A stretch of DNA of 64,000 nt. Source: Stomorhina lunata. Taxonomy: Eukaryota; Arthropoda; Insecta; Diptera; Rhiniidae. The position numbers and the translations under genes are program-made. The notes under the pieces are model-generated. The model was not told where the DNA came from. It did not search any database and was given only the letters and a program-made list of their open reading frames with translations. The stretch covers positions 98,902,026-98,966,025 of the forward strand of contig OW121744.1 in NCBI GenBank assembly GCA_933228675.1, read 5' to 3'. This document shows, piece after piece, positions 1 through 10,859 of this stretch. Every line of letters starts with the position of its first letter. Position 1 is the stretch's first letter.

Positions 1-3000
1 GAAATTTTTGAAAAATTTCCTATAAAAATAGGAAATTTTTGAAAAATTTCCTATAAAAATAGGAAATTTTTGAAAAATTTCCTATAAAAATAGGAAATTT
101 TTGAAAAATTTCCTATAAAAATAGGAAATTTTTGAAAAATTTCCTATAAAAAAAGGAAATTTTTGAAAAATTTCCTATAAAAAAATATAATATAATATAA
201 AAATTTCCTATAAAAATAGGAAATTTTTGAAAAATTTCCTATAAAAATAGGAAATTTTTGAAAAATTTCCTACAAAAATAGGAAATTTTTGAAAAATTTC
301 CTATAAAAATAGGAAATTTTTGAAAAATTTCCTATAAAAATAGGAAATTTTTGAAAAATTTTCTATAAAAATAGGAAATTTTTGAAAAATTTCCTATAAA
401 AATAGGAAATTTTTGAAAAATTTCCTATAAAAATAGGAAATTTTTGAAAAATTTCCTATAAAAATAGGAAATTTTTGAAAAATTTCCTATAAAAATAGGA
501 AATTTTTGAAAAACTTCCTATAAAAATAGGAAATTTTTGAAAAATTTCCTATAAAAATAGGAAATTTTTGAAAAATTTCCTATAAAAATAGGAAATTTTT
601 GAAAAATTTCCTATAAAAATAGGAAATTTTTGAAAAATTTCCTATAAAAATAGGAAATTTTTGAAAAATTTCCTATAAAAATAGGAAATTTTTGAAAAAT
701 TTCCTATAAAAATAGGAAATTTTTGAAAAATTTCCTATAAAAATAGGAAATTTTTGAAAAATTTCCTATAAAAATAGGAAATTTTTGAAAAATTTCCTAT
801 AAAAATAGGAAATTTTTGAAAAATTTCCTATAAAAATAGGAAATTTTTGAAAAATTTCCTATAAAAATAGGAAATTTTTGAAAAATTTCCTATAAAAATA
901 GGAAATTTTTGAAAAATTTCCTATAAAAATAGGAAATTTTTGAAAAATTTCCTATAAAAATAGGAAATTTTTGAAAAATTTCCTATAAAAATAGGAAATT
1001 TTTGAAAAATTTCCTATAAAAATAGGAAATTTTTGAAAAATTTCCTATAAAAATAGGAAATTTTTGAAAAATTTCCTATAAAAATAGGAAATTTTTGAAA
1101 AATTTCCTATAAAAATAGGAAATTTTTGAAAAATTTCCTATAAAAATAGGAAATTTTTGAAAAATTTCCTATAAAAATAGGAAATTTTTGAAAAATTTCC
1201 TATAAAAATAGGAAATTTTTGAAAAATTTCCTATAAAAATAGGAAATTTTTGAAAAATTTCCTATAAAAATAGGAAATTTTTGAAAAATTTCCTATAAAA
1301 ATAGGAAATTTTTGAAAAATTTCCTATAAAAATAGGAAATTTTTGAAAAATTTCCTATAAAAATAGGAAATTTTTGAAAAATTTCCTATAAAAATAGGAA
1401 ATTTTTGAAAAATTTCCTATAAAAATAGGAAATTTTTGAAAAATTTCCTATAAAAATAGGAAATTTTTGAAAAATTTCCTATAAAAATAGGAAATTTTTG
1501 AAAAATTTCCTATAAAAATAGGAAATTTTTGAAAAATTTCCTATAAAAATAGGAAATTTTTGAAAAATTTCCTATAAAAATAGGAAATTTTTGAAAAATT
1601 TCCTATAAAAATAGGAAATTTTTGAAAAATTTCCTATAAAAATAGGAAATTTTTGAAAAATTTCCTATAAAAATAGGAAATTTTTGAAAAATTTCCTATA
1701 AAAATAGGAAATTTTTGAAAAATTTCCTATAAAAATAGGAAATTTTTGAAAAATTTCCTATAAAAATAGGAAATTTTTGAAAAATTTCCTATAAAAATAG
1801 GAAATTTTTGAAAAATTTCCTATAAAAATAGGAAATTTTTGAAAAATTTCCTATAAAAATAGGAAATTTTTGAAAAATTTCCTATAAAAATAGGAAATTT
1901 TTGAAAAATTTCCTATAAAAATAGGAAATTTTTGAAAAATTTCCTATAAAAATAGGAAATTTTTGAAAAATTTCCTATAAAAATAGGAAATTTTTGAAAA
2001 ATTTCCTATAAAAATAGGAAATTTTTGAAAAATTTCCTATAAAAATAGGAAATTTTTGAAAAATTTCCTATAAAAATAGGAAATTTTTGAAAAATTTCCT
2101 ATAAAAATAGGAAATTTTTGAAAAATTTCCTATAAAAATAGGAAATTTTTGAAAAATTTTCTATAAAAATAGGAAATTTTTGAAAAATTTCCTATAAAAA
2201 TAGGAAATTTTTGAAAAATTTCCTATAAAAATAGGAAATTTTTGAAAAATTTCCTATAAAAATAGGAAATTTTTGAAAAATTTCCTATAAAAATAGGAAA
2301 TTTTTGAAAAATTTCCTATAAAAATAGGAAATTTTTGAAAAATTTCCTATAAAAATAGGAAAATTTTTGAAAAATTTCCTATAAAAATAGGAAATTTTTG
2401 AAAAACTTCCTATAAAAATAGGAAATTTTTGAAAAATTTCCTATAAAAATAGGAAATTTTTGAAAAATTTCCTATAAAAATAGGAAATTTTTGAAAAATT
2501 TCCTATAAAAATAGGAAATTTTTGAAAAATTTCCTATAAAAATAGGAAATTTTTGAAAAATTTCCTATAAAAATAGGAAATTTTTGAAAAATTTCCTATA
2601 AAAATAGGAAATTTTTGAAAAATTTCCTATAAAAATAGGAAATTTTTGAAAAATTTCCTATCAAAATAGGAAATTTTTGAAAAATTTCCTATAAAAATAG
2701 GAAATTTTTGAAAAATTTCCTATAAAAATAGGAAATTTTTGAAAAATTTCCTATAAAAATAGGAAATTTTTGAAAAATTTCCTATAAAAATAGGAAATTT
2801 TTGAAAAATTTCCTATAAAAATAGGAAATTTTTGAAAAATTTCCTATAAAAATAGGAAATTTTTGAAAAATTTCCTATAAAAATAGGAAATTTTTGAAAA
2901 ATTTCCTATAAAAATAGGAAATTTTTGAAAAATTTCCTATAAAAATAGGAAATTTTTGAAAAATTTCCTATAAAAATAGGAAATTTTTGAAAAATTTCCT

Positions 3001-3668
3001 ATAAAAATAGGAAATTTTTGAAAAATTTCCTATAAAAATAGGAAATTTTTGAAAAATTTCCTATAAAAATAGGAAATTTTTGAAAATTTTCCTATAAAAA
3101 TAGGAAATTTTTGAAAAATTTCCTATAAAAATAGGAAATTTTTGAAAAATTTCCTATAAAAATAGGAAATTTTTGAAAAATTTCCTATAAAAATAGGAAA
3201 TTTTTGAAAAATTTCCTATAAAAATAGGAAATTTTTGAAAAATTTCCTATAAAAATAGGAAATTTTTGAAAAATTTCCTACAAAAATAGGAAATTTTTGA
3301 AAAATTTCCTACAAAAATAGGAAATTTTTGAAAAATTTCCTATAAAAATAGGAAATTTTTGAAAAAATACCTATAAAAATAGGAAATTTTTGAAAAAATA
3401 CCTATAAAAATAGGAAATTTTTGAAAAATTTCCTATAAAAATAGGAAATTTTTGAAAAATTTCCTATAAAAATAGGAAATTTTTGAAAAATTTCCTATAA
3501 AAATAGGAAATTTTTGAAAAATTTCCTATAAAAATAGGAAATTTTTGAAAAATTTCCTATAAAAATAGGAAATTTTTGAAAAATTTCCTATAAAAATAGG
3601 AAATTTTTGAAAAATTTCCTATAAAAATAGGAAATTTTTGAAAAATTTCCTATAAAAATAGGAAATTT
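1..3668 (+). repeat. 31-bp quasi-palindromic satellite array (array A1)
   Basis: About 118 head-to-tail copies of a 31-bp unit run from the window edge, so the true array is probably longer. The unit core GAAATTTTTGAAAAATTTC is a perfect palindrome around a central G, and it extends to 13-nt arms (ATAGG at one end, CCTAT at the other). A 4-nt AAAA spacer separates one palindrome from the next and gives the array its direction. Homogeneity is very high over most of the length. The few variants often sit in adjacent units (CCTACAAAAA near 3281 and 3309, GAAAAAATACC near 3361 and 3392), which suggests local unequal exchange. One interruption, an ATAAT-type stretch, lies near 178-201. No coding potential. 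Confidence 0.97.
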
Positions 3669-4965
3669 GAATATAGAATTTTTTAAAATTTTTTACCAAA
3701 TTTCCATCAAAAAAGCATGTCTTCATAGTATCGACTTTCTTTGTTAATGTACAAAGTTAACTTTATGCATCTATTTAACAAACTGTATACATAGTAATTT
3801 GCCCAATATTCTAGTTATTCTGTTGAGATTGAAAGCAAAATTAGGCCTAAACAAACACTTGTTCAAGTGAATTCAGGATTCATTGGTTCATGAGAAGTTT
3901 ATTGATGAAGATTTTTTTTTAAATATACGAAGGTATCGTTATAATTCTTAAATAAGATAGCTTAAATTGTATATTTAGTAATTTATAAAATCTCTATAAT
4001 GTGTTAAATTTATGTTCACATTTAACTTAAAGCTTCAGTAGGGATACTACAAGACTAATAAGGTTTTTGCTCCTTTGGTTAATTTTTTTGTCTAGCTCTT
4101 GAATTAACATTTCTATTAGAAAATTTAACAACGTAACAACTAAAACAAATGTCTATGTATTGGTCTTACTCACACATACCAGCACATGTACATACTTACA
4201 GAAAAGGGTTTATTAATAAGAAAAAGAATAATGTTTAAAAAGTCACCAATTTATTTGATCCAAAACATTCAGTAATTCAGACCATTTTACTTAAAAAAGC
4301 TTAAATTTGAAATAATTTTTAACAAAAATCATAGGAATTTATTTAAAGAATGTCGGTCTTGGTCCTGCTTTCTTAATAATTTTCATCGAACTTCTTATTT
4401 TAAGTCTCTATCATTATTTTTCCCTTTTAACCCACTGTACCTTATAATTTTAGGGGGAGCCTTAAGTTATTTCTTCTAACATTTTGTCCTTTTATGGCAG
4501 CCAACACATAGTCTCTTTCTCTATAACTCTCGTACCTCTTTCCTTAACACCTACACCTACACAAACACCATTGAACACCTAGTGGACAATAACAAAAATA
4601 ACAAGAAACAATAACAACCTAATATTACTTATGCAGAAGTTGAAGGACTAATTCAAACTCAGGCCAACACACACACACATCCACACACACACTCTCATAA
4701 GGAAAACAAAAATAAAAGAGTCGAAATGTAGATTTCGTTAAGGGCTAAAGGGACTAAATATATATATGTGGATGTGTGACGGTTTTTAGGGGGCGATGAT
4801 TTTAATGCATAATGAATGCGACTACAATAAAAAGAACAGCAACAACAAATACGGATAATTTTTCGTTTATATGAATGCATAAGTATAAGTGCAAGTTTTG
4901 CCTAAGTAACCCAGTGAATATCTTGGGTGGAAAGGTAACATTTTGCAACAATATCTTATTTGTAT
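3669..4965. other. Single-copy-looking spacer between inverted arrays
   Basis: AT-rich sequence without a credible reading frame, lying between array A1 and its inverted partner. Apart from a CA microsatellite at 4667-4694 I see no repeat structure, splice-flanked exon or RNA gene. If the two arrays pair, this stretch would be the loop. Confidence 0.6.
4667..4694. repeat. (CA)n microsatellite
   Basis: A short interrupted CA dinucleotide run (ACACACACAC, broken by ATCC). Confidence 0.85.
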
Positions 4966-6612
4966 AAGAAATTTTTCAAAAATTTCCCATTTTTATAGGA
5001 AATTTTTCAAAAATTTCCTATTTCTATACAAAATTTTTCAAAAATTTCCTATTTTTATAAGAAAGTTTTCAAAACTTTCCTATTTTTATAGGAAATTTTT
5101 CAAAAATTTCTTATTTTTATAGGAAGTTTTTCAAAATTTTCCTATTCTTATAGGAAATTTTTCAAAAATTTCCTATTTTTATATTTTTATAGGAAATTTT
5201 TCAAAAATTTCCTATTTTCATAGGAAATTTTTTCAAAAATTTCCTATTTTCATAGGAAATTTTTCAAAAATTTCCTATTTTCATAGGAAATTTTTCAAAA
5301 ATTTCCTATTTTCATAGGAAATTTTTCAAAAATTTTCTATTTTTATAGGAAATTTTTCAAAAATTTCCTATTTTTATAGGAAATTTTTCAAAAATTTCCT
5401 ATTTTTATAGGAAATTTTTCAAAAATTTCCTATTTTTATAGGAAATTCTTCAAAAATTTCCTATTTTTATAGGAAATTTTTCAAAAATTTCCTATTTTAA
5501 TAGAAAATTTTTGAAAAATTTTCTTATAAAAATAGGAAATTTTTCAAAAATTTTCTATTTTTATAGGAAATTTTTCAAAAATTTCCTATTTTTATAGGAA
5601 ATTTTTCAAAAACTTTCTATTTTAATAGGAAATTTTTCAAAAATTTCCTATTTTTATAGGAAATTTTTCAAAAATTTCCTATTTTCATAGGAAATTTTTC
5701 AACAATTTCCTATTTTTATAGGAAATTTTTCAAAAATTTCCTATTTTTATAGGACATTTTTCAAAAATTTCCTATTTTTATAGGACATTTTTCAAAAATT
5801 TCCTATTTTTATAGGAAATTTTTCAAAAATTTCCTATTTTTATAGGAAATTTTTCAAAAATTTCCTATTTTTATAGGAAATTTTTCGAAAATTTCCCATT
5901 TTATAGGAAATTTTTCAAAAATTTTCCATTTTATAGGAAATTTTTCAAAAATTTTCCATTTTATAGGAAATTTTTCAAAAATTTTCCATTTTATAGGAAA
6001 TTTTTCAAAAATTTATTTTTTTATTGGAAAATATTCAAAATATTATATTTATAGAAAATTTTTCAAAAATTTCTTTTTACTATAGGAAATTTTTCAAAAA
6101 TTTTTTCTTTTTGTAGGAAATTTTTCAAATGTTTCTTATTTTTATCGGAAATTTTTCAAAAATTTCCTATTTTTATAGGAAATTTTTCAAAAATTTCCTA
6201 TTTTTATAGGAAATTTTTCAAAAATTTCCTATTTTTATAGGAAATTTTTCAAAAATTTCCCATTTTATAGGAAATTTTTCAAAAATTTTCCATTTTATAG
6301 GAAATTTTTCAAAAATTTTCCATTTTATAGGAAATTTTTCAAAAATTTTCCATTTTATAGGAAATTTTTCAAAAATTTATTTTTTTATTGGAAATTTTTC
6401 AAAAATTTCCTATTTTTATAGGAAATTTTTCAAAAATTTCCTATTTTTATAGGAAATTTTTCAAAAATTTCCTATTTTTATAGAAAATTTTTCAAAAATT
6501 TCCTATTTTTATAGAAAATTTTTCAAAAATTTCCTTTTTTTATAGGAAAATTTTCAAAAATTTCCTGTTTATATAGGAATTTTTTCAAAAATTTCCTTGT
6601 TTTATAGGCAAT
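4966..6612 (-). repeat. 31-bp quasi-palindromic array in inverted orientation (array A2)
   Basis: This is the same repeat family as array A1, read on the opposite strand: the core is now GAAATTTTTCAAAAATTTC and the spacer is a T run (CCTATTTTTATAGG). About 50 copies, clearly more diverged than A1. A variant block carrying CCATTTTATAGG occurs around 5890-6025 and again around 6257-6390, so a segment of roughly 365 bp has been duplicated inside the array. One or two units near 5500-5535 are flipped back to the A1 orientation, implying a small inversion or template switch. Both edges decay gradually into unique sequence. Confidence 0.95.
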
Positions 6613-8299
6613 TTCTCTAAATTGTTTTCTGGGTCCTAAATTGAATTAAGGTTTAGTGAACTTCTCATGGACATTCAAATACCAAAACTCTCTTACATGC
6701 CGGTAATGTATTAGTAATCGTGTGTGTGTGTGTATGTGTGTGTTCATATGAATGTGTTCGATATTGAGAAAGTTTTTTCTTTTCTACTGAACAAAGTTAG
6801 TTAATGAAACTCCTTTTGCTTCGAAAAGGAAGAAATGGTTGGGTTGGATGTTTCTGGTAAAAGAAAGGCTAGTCATTATGCAAGCCCACATTTAAATTTA
6901 CAATAAAACTGGCCTTTAATGAGTTTAAAACTTCTTTACTCAAAAACCTCTCAGCAAATAATAATAAAAATAATACATTATAAAACAACAACTACAAGAA
7001 CATATGTTTAATATGTATAAGGACGAAGACCAAAATCCTTAAAGCCAGAAACAAACGGAATTATATATCAGTTATAAGACCTGAGGTTATAAAATAGAAA
7101 AGGAATAGGAGGCTATTGGAAAGTTTGAGTAAAGGAGTAAGGAAGGGAAGGAGAATGTTTTATGTACAAGGTTTGGTTTTTGTGTAAATATGTATATTTT
7201 TTGTGTAAGTAGATGTTGCTTAAGTAGTTCAAGTAGAGAACTGTTATAATTAATTTTGCTTATTGCATGCAAATGAGTGTCCTTATATAAATATATATAT
7301 AGAAATTTCATTTATAAGGGTTTGTTTGTCAGCTAGAGCAAATGTAGACACGATAATGTTATCCTTATTTTAGTAAATGCATGTCAGGGAGTGAGAGGTT
7401 GTGAGTTGGGGTATTTGTGTAAGTTTTGCAAAATTTAAGTATGAGTATTTATTAATGCATTTATGCATTTTGTAGCTGCTTACATGTAAAGCTAAATATA
7501 TCAGCAACAACACAAAAATAACACAAATTATGAACAAATGTCAACAACAGGACGTGTTACAGGACATCACATGGCCACATTCACCCACATGGCAAACACA
7601 TTCAAGCCTAGACTAACACATACATATTTTCATGTACTTTTTCGTTTTCTTCCTTTTATTTACCAAATATTTCTTGTCTCTCCTACTCTCTATTGGCGAC
7701 TTCGTCCTTTTTATATCCCAAGGCCTTGAAAGACGTATGAGACGTCTCCATATGTTTGGTGTGGTGTTGTTGTAAGGGATAAGTTTTATGTATGTACTAG
7801 ACATTTGAGCACTTACACTTGCTTATTATTGCTGGTCAATGCATTTGGTCAAGTATGTTGCAGAACTTGGACATGCTAGAAATTATGATTGCAGACAAGG
7901 TTTTTGGCCGAAGTTTAAATGAAAATGCTATATACTTTTAAAGTTTGTGGAAGGAAAGGCAGAGGAGAGCTTCAACAATGTTTGTTTATGGATTTTGAAG
8001 TTCTTAAGGCAGGAAATAGCGAAAGTTTGTGTATAAATCTTAAAAGTTGAGTTGAATTTTAAACTTTGAAATTAAAGAGAAGAAATTTAAAGTTTTTGTT
8101 AAAGAAATTTGCGAAAAGCGTTAGTTTTAAAGTGACATAACTTTAGAAATATTAAATTTTTTTGCAAAATTCTTTTTTGTTCTTTTGAACTAAAATGTTT
8201 TCTTTTCAATGGCGATAAAAGCTTATCAGAGAAATTTTCAAAATGTTATTTATAAAGTGATATAACTAAGACATTCCTTCATAAGCATTTCCTTTGTAA
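6613..8299. other. Single-copy-looking AT-rich DNA, no gene seen
   Basis: A TG microsatellite lies at 6719-6744. Short open frames here (for example 7087-7311 on the minus strand and 7538-7729 on the plus strand) encode Phe/Ile/Tyr- or Thr/His-rich strings without domain character and look like chance. The region is probably intron or upstream sequence of the gene whose exon begins at 9461. Confidence 0.5.
6719..6744. repeat. (TG)n microsatellite
   Basis: TG dinucleotide run with one TATG interruption. Confidence 0.85.
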
Positions 8300-9415
8300 T
8301 TCTTAGACTTTACTTAAATAAACTTAAAACCTAATAAAACTTAAGCTTATCTTTAAGACTCATAGAGCTTTTCGAGTTGAAACCTCAAGCTTTCGTACAA
8401 GAAACAACAACTTTCTTTTAAGAAATCACAACCTTTTAAAACTTTAAGTTTCTTAAAAGAATTCTCAAGTTTTCCTTTAAGAAACCTTAAGATATCCTAC
8501 TAGATATCAAAGATTTGTTGCAGGAATGATGACAATTTCTTATAGAAAATATAAGGCCTTTATAGTTTCTATGAGAAATTTTCAATTTTCTTTGGAAAAC
8601 CTTTTACTTTTCTGAATGAAGCTTTTATCTTTCCCACGGGAAACCTTCAATTTTAATGTAGGAATATTTAATTTAAAATTTAATATAGGAAACCTTAAAC
8701 TTTCCGAAGAAAGTTTTTTTTTTAAAAAATACCCTGAAGTTATTAAGTTTTTCCAAAGAATCAAAGCATGATTATTCTAAATTTTTCCTCTAGAGACATA
8801 AAGATTCCTCTAAGAATATGTAGCTTTTATCGTAAAAACTTTAAAATTCCATCTAAAAAAATTTAGGCTTTCTTCTAAAAACCATAAAAAACTTTAAATC
8901 TTCATCACACCATCTTAATCTTTCTTTTACAAATTGTTCTACAAACTTAAAGCTTTACTCTTGAATAATAAAGCTTTTATCTAAAAACCTTAAGCTTTTC
9001 TTTGGAAACATTAAGAAACTTTTTAACACCTAAAAACTATTAAATTTCCTCTACAAACAATAAGCTTTCATCTATAAACCTTAAGCTTTTCTCTACTAAC
9101 TTTAAGCTTTCCACAAAAACCTTAAGCTTTCCTCTCTTAACCTTAAGCTTTCCTCTCTAGCTCTTCGCTAGAAACTTTAAGCTAAAACTACTTCTTCTAG
9201 ATACCTTAATCTTTCCTTTAAAACCTTAAGCTTTCCTCTAGAAATTTAAAGTTTTCCTCTAGAAACCTTAAGCTTTGCTCTAGAAATCTAAAGTTTCCTC
9301 TATAAACCTTAAGAAATTCTCTAAAAAGCCCTAAGCTGTCTATTAAAATCTTAATCTTTCCTTTAAAAATCTAAAAGCTTTTCTATTAAAATCTTTGTTT
9401 TTGATTGCTAATAAA
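8300..9415 (+). repeat. Degenerate 21-bp CCTTAAGCTTTCC-type repeat upstream of the exon
   Basis: Numerous imperfect copies of the motif AAACCTTAAGCTTTCCTCTA occur at irregular spacing, densest from 8990 to 9320. The same motif forms the cleaner tandem array at 10860-12716. The many substitutions and broken spacing suggest this is an older, decayed part of the same repeat family, ending about 45 bp before the splice acceptor. Units carry nested AflII- and HindIII-like palindromes (CTTAAG and AAGCTT). Confidence 0.75.
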
Positions 9416-9436
9416 ATTTACATACTCATAAAATCT

Positions 9437-9460
9437 TTCCTTTCTATTCTTTCTTTTTAG
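9437..9460 (+). promoter_or_regulatory. Predicted 3' splice site (polypyrimidine tract and AG)
   Basis: A strong pyrimidine tract (TTCCTTTCTATTCTTTC, then TTTTTAG) ends in AG at 9459-9460, 26 bp before the first in-frame ATG of the coding exon. The exon would therefore start at 9461. Positions 9461-9486 have no in-frame stop, so the reading frame could also enter from an earlier exon. Confidence 0.7.
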
Positions 9461-9473
9461 TCTCCTCATCACA

Positions 9474-9485
9474 ATGTGTAACTGA
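9474..9485 (+). other. Minimal upstream ORF (Met-Cys-Asn-stop)
   Basis: An out-of-frame ATG at 9474 gives a three-codon uORF whose TGA ends one base before the presumed start ATG at 9487. If 9461-9486 is 5' UTR, scanning ribosomes would meet this ATG first, so it could dampen translation. It matters only if 9487 is the real start. Confidence 0.35.
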
Positions 9486-9486
9486 C

Positions 9487-10275
9487 ATGGCGGAAGGTTG
9501 CGAAGAAACCGAGAGCAACAGTAGCAATCGTAACGCCGACAACGCACCCACCATGTTGGGCACCGTCTTACCATGCGAAGCTGCCATAACCGCCTCCTTG
9601 GGTGTCTCCGGTGGCGGTGTAATGAAACGTGAATTTGTCGATGCCACCAGTGTGCTGGGAGCACACCTAACAGCCAGCGTCAGTTTAGCCAGTCCCACAC
9701 ACTCGATGGCCTCACCCTCAACCATAACCACAACAACAATGGGATCAAATCATCTGCCCACTTCTACGACACAGAGACTAACACCAACCCCAAATAAAAC
9801 AAATAACAATGGTATGGGTCCATTAGTTTGTTCTACCACAGCTCTAATGTCCTCGTCCTCATCATCGTCTTCGTCATCCTCGTCATCGTCATCGAACTCA
9901 TCGTCCTCGTCGTCGACTTCGTTGAATTCATCATCGACAGCTTCTTCGTCAACTACAGCGGCCATAGCAAATAATTCAAATACAAATAAATCGCCTTCAT
10001 CGTCACCCTACTCCAGTGTTGCCATTGCCTCGTTAAGTGGGGTCTCACCACATTCGCCAGGTCGAGCTACTCCAGGTCATAATAGTAATGGAAGCTGTGG
10101 CTTGCCAGCGGCAAATGTGACAACAACATTGTCAGCTGGGGGCACGGCACCAGTTGCAGTGGTAGCGGAGTCTGTAACGCCCACATCGACAACACCCGTT
10201 GCTGTAGTAACTGAAAACAATTGTACAACATCACCGCCACATGTGGCAGTGGCTTTGAATATCAAAACAGAAGCG
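9487..10275 (+). CDS. Large first or early coding exon of an unidentified Ser/Thr-rich protein
   Basis: This exon fragment encodes 263 residues in phase 0 and stops at a strong donor (GCG then GTAAGT at 10276). Reading on into the intron adds eight residues before a stop at 10302, so the exon boundary is preferred. The start is the first in-frame ATG after the acceptor at 9459-9460; coding could begin further upstream because no in-frame stop precedes it. There is no recognisable folded domain, signal peptide or membrane segment. Features seen: Cys/Glu-containing N terminus; Thr-rich stretch (79-105); serine tracts at 122-136 and 138-143; a Ser/Asn/Ala linker (148-175); two VAVV segments at about 222-242; and a sumoylation-like IKTE at 259-262. 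Serine codons are mixed (TCG, TCA, TCC, TCT), so the tract is not a simple slippage product. GC content is far above the surroundings. Disordered N termini like this are common in insect transcription regulators, but I do not recognise the family. Confidence 0.78.
9847..9915 (+). repeat. Serine-codon (TCN) low-complexity tract
   Basis: Imperfect trinucleotide run encoding Ser15, Asn, Ser6 within the exon. Mixed third positions indicate an old or selected tract rather than recent expansion. Confidence 0.9.
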
Positions 10276-10281
10276 GTAAGT
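10276..10281 (+). promoter_or_regulatory. Predicted 5' splice site GTAAGT
   Basis: Consensus donor directly after GAAGCG, where high-GC coding composition gives way abruptly to AT-rich sequence. It closes the exon in phase 0. Confidence 0.8.
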
Positions 10282-10859
10282 GGCAAGACTTTTGTATATT
10301 GAAAATTTTTCAAAAATTGTCTAGATTTAAAATAATGATCTGCTAGGAGGTTAAAGACCTTAATGATCTTATAACATCTTTCAAAAAAGATTTTGCAATT
10401 TCTATTGCAAATTTATTTGAACTTAACTCCTAATGATTAACTTATTAAATATTTATAACAATGATTGTGAAGAAAAAAATTTGTTAATACCAAATTGATT
10501 GCATAGCTTGAACTCTATTGTTATATTAAGTTTTTTATCGTCACGCTCTAAACCGTTTTACAAATAGCTTTTATAGTTTTTCTCGTTTTTCTTTTTTTTT
10601 GCAATTTAATCATTTAATGTCATCAGTTATAGCTTTAACAAGTCAACTGTCGTTCTATTTACTAACTTACTTACTGCAATGACTACCATCAATGTTGCTG
10701 CCACAGCGTTTGCTGCCACTAAACCATAAAATCCAACTGACGGATTCCGTGACATCACTTTGATATAAGAGACTAGAATAACTGCAGAGAAACGTAAAAA
10801 AATACCTTTAACTTAGACACAACGCAAAAAATATTGGGGGCAATCGAAAATAAAATGCT

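Noticed and set aside
1..6612. Possible CRISPR array
   Set aside because: Units abut without unique spacers, the sequence is eukaryotic, and no cas genes are present.
9386..9731. Two minus-strand frames of 92 and 95 residues
   Set aside because: Shadows of the GC-richer coding exon; no splice or start evidence on that strand.
9750..9965. Asp/Glu-rich 71-residue frame on the minus strand
   Set aside because: Antisense reading of the serine tract (TCN becomes GAN). The plus-strand exon with splice sites explains the sequence.
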